35,499 bases of DNA, taken from positions 1 to 35,499 of the forward strand of contig CAYFLR010000061.1 in the NCBI GenBank assembly GCA_964343805.1. Direction: 5' to 3'. Made by a program: the position numbers and the translations under genes. Position 1 is the first letter of the stretch, and every line of letters begins with the position of its first letter. This stretch comes from CAYFLR01 sp964343805 (GTDB lineage: Bacteria; Bdellovibrionota_B; Oligoflexia; CAYFLR01). The notes below the pieces were generated by a model that had not been told where the DNA came from, did no database searches, and was given only the letters and a program-made list of their open reading frames with translations. Of the stretch, positions 32,127 to 35,499 are shown in pieces.

Positions 32127-33098
32127 ATGAGGAGTTATATCCTGAGGCGAATTCTTCAATCCATGGTGGTTTTAGGCGTTTTATCTTATGTATGCTTTTT
32201 TACCATGTCACTGATGCCTGGAGATCCGGTTGATATAATGATCAGCTCCAATCCTAAGGTGACTAAGGATGATGTGGTTCGTCTGAAAAAACTCTATGGA
32301 CTAGATAAAAGTATTCCTGAGAGATATCTAAACTGGGTGACCATGGTTGGAAAAGGAGACCTTGGTTATTCCAGAACTTACCGTGTTCCGGTTTGGGATA
32401 TTCTAAGTCCTCGCCTGGTTAATTCATTTATATTAGCTAGTTTAGCTCTTTCACTAGCCATCTTGGTGGGCGTTTCCATTGGCCTATTTGCTGGATTAAG
32501 GCCGGGTTCTGTTTTTGATTATTTAGCAAACTTTCTATCCTATACTCTGATATCTGTTCCCTCTTTTTGGTTGGCTATTATTTTAATAATTATTTTTGCG
32601 GTGGGAATGGGAATTCTTCCTGCCGGAGGGACGGAGACCGTTGGTGATAGTAGTTTATATGGTGTTCACTATGCATTGGATCGATTAAGATACTTGATAT
32701 TACCAGTGCTATCTTTGGCTTCACTGCAAATTGGTATTTTTGTCAGATACACTCGGGCCAGTGTGATTGAGGCCATGAGAAATGATTTTATTCGCACCGC
32801 TCGATCTAAAGGGCTTACAAATTGGCGAATAGTGGTTTTTCATGGCTTAAGAAATGCTTTAATCCCGATTGTAACCATCATAGCTCTCTCTCTCTCGACT
32901 CTTTTTTCGGGCGCTATCATTACCGAGACAGTATTTTCTTATCAGGGGGTGGGCAAGCTACTGTATGATTCTATCATGGGTAACGACTTTAATGTGGCGA
33001 TGGTCTCTTTTATGATCACCGTCTCAATGGTGCTTATAATGAATCTTCTAGCTGATTGTATTTATGGAGTCGTCGACCCAAGAATTTCCTATAAGTAG
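32127..33098 (+). CDS. Oligopeptide ABC transporter permease, OppB type (second system)
   Basis: The protein has 323 residues. The start MRSYILRRILQSMVVLGVLS and the motif SLMPGDPVDIMI are typical of DppB/OppB. About six membrane segments are visible, with the EAA loop EAMRNDFIRTARSKGLTNWR followed by HGLRNALIPI, and the end VVDPRISYK. It lies 3 bases after the binding-protein stop and forms the channel with the next permease. Confidence 0.92.
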   Translation: MRSYILRRILQSMVVLGVLSYVCFFTMSLMPGDPVDIMISSNPKVTKDDVVRLKKLYGLDKSIPERYLNWVTMVGKGDLGYSRTYRVPVWDILSPRLVNSFILASLALSLAILVGVSIGLFAGLRPGSVFDYLANFLSYTLISVPSFWLAIILIIIFAVGMGILPAGGTETVGDSSLYGVHYALDRLRYLILPVLSLASLQIGIFVRYTRASVIEAMRNDFIRTARSKGLTNWRIVVFHGLRNALIPIVTIIALSLSTLFSGAIITETVFSYQGVGKLLYDSIMGNDFNVAMVSFMITVSMVLIMNLLADCIYGVVDPRISYK

Positions 33099-33101
33099 GA
33101 G
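33097..33101 (+). promoter_or_regulatory. Shine-Dalgarno deciding a TTG start for the second permease
   Basis: AGGAG at 33097-33101 lies 7 bases before an in-frame TTG at 33109. The alternative ATG at 33064 lies inside the preceding gene and has no such site. Confidence 0.6.
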
Positions 33102-33108
33102 TGTTTTA

Positions 33109-34263
33109 TTGGATAAACATCAAAGTTTATGGCAAATCATATTAGAGCAATTTCTCCGTCATAAAATGGCTATGGTCGGCTTGGGTGTGATTGTTCTCTT
33201 TGTTCTGCTCGCTATAGGTGCACCACTTATTCAGCATTGGACTGGTATAAATCCATATACCCAAAACGTTTTTAATCGTTATCTACCTCCTTTTTCCACG
33301 GTGGAATTTACCATTGACCAAAAAGAGGAAGCCTTGGAGACCTTTATTGAGAACGCCCCTGACGCGGCCCATTACCTGCAAAAATTAGTTGCGGAGGCAA
33401 ATTTAGTTGAAGCTTCTATCCCTGCTGAGGATGTGTTGTTTGAGATTATTCCCCAGCTCTCGTACCATTTATCGGAGGGGCTATTTAAAAATGACTCTCA
33501 TCTTGCTGTAAAATCTTTAAAAGAGTTAGATGGGCGTTTCTCCACTTACCATTTTTTAGGGACTGATGAATTAGGTCGAGATCTTTTTATGCGCCTGCTT
33601 TTTGGTACTCGGGTCTCCATATTAGTGGGAGTTTTGGTGGCTTTGGTATCCATGATAATGGGATTATTTTTAGGAGCTTTTGCAGGCTTTTATGGGGGAT
33701 GGATAGATATTGCTTTAAGCCGGTTGATTGATGCCATGCTCTCTCTTCCACTGCTCCCTCTGATGATTGTATTTGCCGCAGTTGATTTTAAACAATTCAA
33801 AATCTTTTTATTTTTTACATCCAGTGAGCATGAAAGTATATTTAAGCTGATTTTTATCTTATGTTTATTTTCGTGGATGAAAGTGGCACGAGTGGTGCGA
33901 GGGGCGGTGCTTTCACTCAAAGAGAGGGAGTTTGTATTAGCGGCTAAAACAATTGGTCTTAGTTCTTTTCAAACAATTTTGATCCATATTATTCCCAATG
34001 TTGCAGCTCCCTTATTAGTGGCTGTTACTTTAAATGTTGGAGAGGCTATTCTTTCTGAGGCAGCTCTCAGCTTTTTAGGCTTAGGAATTTCCCCTCCCAC
34101 TCCGAGCTGGGGAAATATTTTATTCAATGCAATGGAACAGCTCCATCATAGCCCGTTTCTTTCTATCGCTCCGGGAGTTCTGATTTTACTTACCGTGGTG
34201 AGTTTTAATTTTGTGGGTGATGGCTTACAAGATGCCATTGACCCAAAAGCTATAAAACGATAG
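33109..34263 (+). CDS. Oligopeptide ABC transporter permease, OppC type (second system)
   Basis: The protein has 384 residues from TTG 33109. The OppC N-terminal segment (QFLRHKMAMVGLGVIVLFVLLAI) is followed by a long periplasmic part of about 120 residues, then FLGTDELGRDLFMRLLFGTRVS, the family signature. The EAA loop is SLKEREFVLAAKTIGLSSFQ, followed by HIIPNVAAPLLV, and the end reads GDGLQDAIDPKA. The protein is longer than a typical OppC (about 300) because of the periplasmic insert (about residues 55-145) and a second small insert near 225. It is the last gene of the operon and converges with the DUF1820 gene 28 bases away. Confidence 0.9.
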   Translation: MDKHQSLWQIILEQFLRHKMAMVGLGVIVLFVLLAIGAPLIQHWTGINPYTQNVFNRYLPPFSTVEFTIDQKEEALETFIENAPDAAHYLQKLVAEANLVEASIPAEDVLFEIIPQLSYHLSEGLFKNDSHLAVKSLKELDGRFSTYHFLGTDELGRDLFMRLLFGTRVSILVGVLVALVSMIMGLFLGAFAGFYGGWIDIALSRLIDAMLSLPLLPLMIVFAAVDFKQFKIFLFFTSSEHESIFKLIFILCLFSWMKVARVVRGAVLSLKEREFVLAAKTIGLSSFQTILIHIIPNVAAPLLVAVTLNVGEAILSEAALSFLGLGISPPTPSWGNILFNAMEQLHHSPFLSIAPGVLILLTVVSFNFVGDGLQDAIDPKAIKR

Positions 34264-34291
34264 CACTGAGCCAACTCAATAGGATTCAAGG

Positions 34292-34642
34292 TCAACGACT
34301 AAAGAATTCTACGGGTCTCACTAGGTTATTTTGATTCAGATTGGTCTTGATTTCTCTCGGGTCTGTAATTTGATCTTCATCAAAGTCGTCCATTTCATCA
34401 ATGCGTAAAATAGAATTAAGTGGCACTAATAATCGTTTCAGGGCAGAAAACTCTTTCTTAAGCTCTTCATCACTAGGTACCAAAATATTGGGACTGGTTT
34501 TAAATACAATATTGGAAATAATGCACATATTATAAAGATCAGTAGATGCCCTTACATTTCGGGCATAGAGAGAAATCACCTTTCCGAGAAAGTAGAAGTG
34601 AATATAAAAGAGAGATTTCTTTTTTTTGGTGGGGGTGCTCAC
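34292..34642 (-). CDS. DUF1820 family protein
   Basis: The protein has 116 residues from GTG 34642, with AAGGA 8 bases upstream. The core FYIHFYFLGKVISLYARNV, then FKTSPNILVPSDEELKKEFSALKR and VPLNSILRIDEMDD, matches the DUF1820 pattern known from proteobacteria. Family function is unknown. The first ten residues are Lys/Thr-rich and the last 25 are extra to the core. It lies 29 bases after the Crp/Fnr-type regulator gene on the same strand, so the two are probably co-transcribed. Confidence 0.75.
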   Translation of the reverse strand: MSTPTKKKKSLFYIHFYFLGKVISLYARNVRASTDLYNMCIISNIVFKTSPNILVPSDEELKKEFSALKRLLVPLNSILRIDEMDDFDEDQITDPREIKTNLNQNNLVRPVEFFSR

Positions 34643-34671
34643 GTTGAATATCCTTTATGAATTCGTATAGG

Positions 34672-35346
34672 TTAATAAAAACGATTTTTTAAATCAGAGG
34701 GCTGCTCTAACCAAATGGTTTTGCCATAGTTTTCTAATCGAATCAGCCCTTTTTTTTGGAAAAATTTGAGAGTTCGTGACAGGGTTTCAGGAATAGTCCC
34801 TAATAAGGCTGCTAGTTCCTTCTTTGAGATGGAAAGCTGGCAGACTCCTGGTTGGACTTGCCAATTGGCATTGCTAAGCAAATAGTCTGCTAAACGACTT
34901 TTTATATCTTGCAAAGATAGTGAACCCACCAACTTTGTCATTTGCCGGAGCCTTTTAGAGTAAGCTGACATAATCTTAAAACAGAGAGAAGGAGATCCTT
35001 GAAGAAGTTTGCGAAACTCTTCACTATTGATTCGTATCAGTTGGCAAGTCGAAAGGGTGCTGCAATTAGCGGGGTAAAGTCCGGTATCAAATAAGGTTGC
35101 TTCAGCAATAAAGTCTCCTGGGTATTGAATATGCAGTATTTGTTCATTACCATCAGGCGAAGCTTTATAGACTTTTAAACTTCCTGAAACAATAGCAAAA
35201 AAAGATTGGGCTGGTTCACCTTCTTGAAACAAAACCTGCCCTCCTTTGGTTTCAAATATAGATGAGCAATTTTTTATTCTGACCAGGTCAGCTTGGCTGA
35301 GGTCTTGAAAAATAAAAAGTTGAGAGATCTGTCCTATTATGTCCAT
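34672..35346 (-). CDS. Crp/Fnr family transcriptional regulator
   Basis: The protein has 224 residues. The N-terminal cyclic-nucleotide-binding fold (residues 10-125) includes GGQVLFQEGEPAQSFFAIVSGSLKVYK and YPGDFIAEATLFDTG. The Arg/Ser pair that holds cAMP phosphate in Crp is replaced (YPANC), and there is no N-terminal cysteine cluster as in Fnr, so the signal is unknown. A long dimer helix follows, then a C-terminal helix-turn-helix: SISKKELAALLGTIPETLSRTLKFFQKKGLI, in which ETLSR is the usual recognition-helix pattern. The Shine-Dalgarno is weak. It may control the downstream DUF1820 gene and others; no binding site was identified. Confidence 0.9.
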   Translation of the reverse strand: MDIIGQISQLFIFQDLSQADLVRIKNCSSIFETKGGQVLFQEGEPAQSFFAIVSGSLKVYKASPDGNEQILHIQYPGDFIAEATLFDTGLYPANCSTLSTCQLIRINSEEFRKLLQGSPSLCFKIMSAYSKRLRQMTKLVGSLSLQDIKSRLADYLLSNANWQVQPGVCQLSISKKELAALLGTIPETLSRTLKFFQKKGLIRLENYGKTIWLEQPSDLKNRFY

Positions 35347-35499
35347 GCTTCAACTGGATACCTTTTTTTCGAGCATTTGATAAGTAATTTTACTTTGTGC
35401 AGGGAAAAATGGTGTAATTTATCGTCCTAATTTGGGTCGGTTCGTCCAATTTTGATACACCTCATGGACGCTTTTATTCTGGGGTTTCCCTTTCTAGTC
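35347..35499. other. Intergenic sequence upstream of the Crp/Fnr-type gene, to the window end
   Basis: These 153 bases hold no supported gene. They should contain the promoter of the minus-strand regulator gene. I see no clear Crp/Fnr-type palindrome and no convincing -35/-10 pair. Confidence 0.4.

Noticed and set aside
33064..33108. ATG start for the second OppC-type permease inside the preceding gene
   Set aside because: No Shine-Dalgarno there, whereas AGGAG stands 7 bases before TTG 33109.
33884..33899. Sequence resembling a sigma54 promoter (TGGCACG, then TGCG)
   Set aside because: It lies inside the permease coding sequence and misses part of the -12 element; no gene starts downstream at a suitable distance.

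Overview
The window is a protein-dense stretch of a low-GC (roughly 40% by eye) Gram-negative bacterial genome. The Gram-negative reading rests on a predicted outer-membrane barrel, four lipoprotein-type signal sequences and periplasmic oligopeptide-binding proteins. A complete cheA-cheW-cheB-cheR block indicates a motile, chemotactic organism. The domain mix (CheA with two CheW domains, zinc-ribbon STAS protein, VWA lipoprotein, DUF1820, many hypothetical lipoproteins) would fit a Bdellovibrionota, SAR324 or deltaproteobacterial-type lineage, but this is inference and no marker gene is present. Four runs of N are scaffold gaps; three of them interrupt genes and create false frame breaks.

Left region (1-8764), signalling. 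A partial cysteine-motif gene leaves the window on the minus strand. A structured intergenic element (inverted repeats enclosing hairpins) separates it from a three-gene unit on the plus strand: a degenerate PHP-like protein, a coiled-coil protein and a metallophosphoesterase. Next comes a two-gene partner-switching-like pair: a GHKL ATPase with a receiver-like N-terminus, then a STAS protein with a zinc ribbon. After a bidirectional terminator and a minus-strand outer-membrane barrel gene, a coupled set encodes a VWA lipoprotein, a large receiver-STAS-helical fusion and a small protein. The fusion's STAS domain is a recognisable paralogue of the STAS protein 3 kb upstream, but lacks the serine that partner-switching kinases phosphorylate.

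Middle region (8766-19504), transport and envelope. One oligopeptide/YejABEF-type ABC system is split into two divergent arms: binding protein, OppF and OppD on minus, and two permeases on plus. It is followed by an M48 (HtpX-like) membrane protease with a long C-terminal extension, a fibrinogen-like surface lipoprotein with a short tandem repeat (broken by a gap), and a cysteine-rich lipoprotein of unknown function.

Chemotaxis region (19830-26066). cheA, cheW, cheB, cheR and a response regulator with a degenerate second receiver run as one plus-strand operon, with no receptor gene in the window. A 38-N gap in cheR seems to hide no sequence. An S41-type peptidase lipoprotein follows, with its own candidate promoter.

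Right region (27951-35346). A DUF523 gene (minus) lies beside a second, complete five-gene oligopeptide transporter operon (D-F-A-B-C order, plus). The window ends with a Crp/Fnr-type regulator and a DUF1820 gene on minus. Convergent gene pairs are packed very tightly (1 to 28 bp apart).
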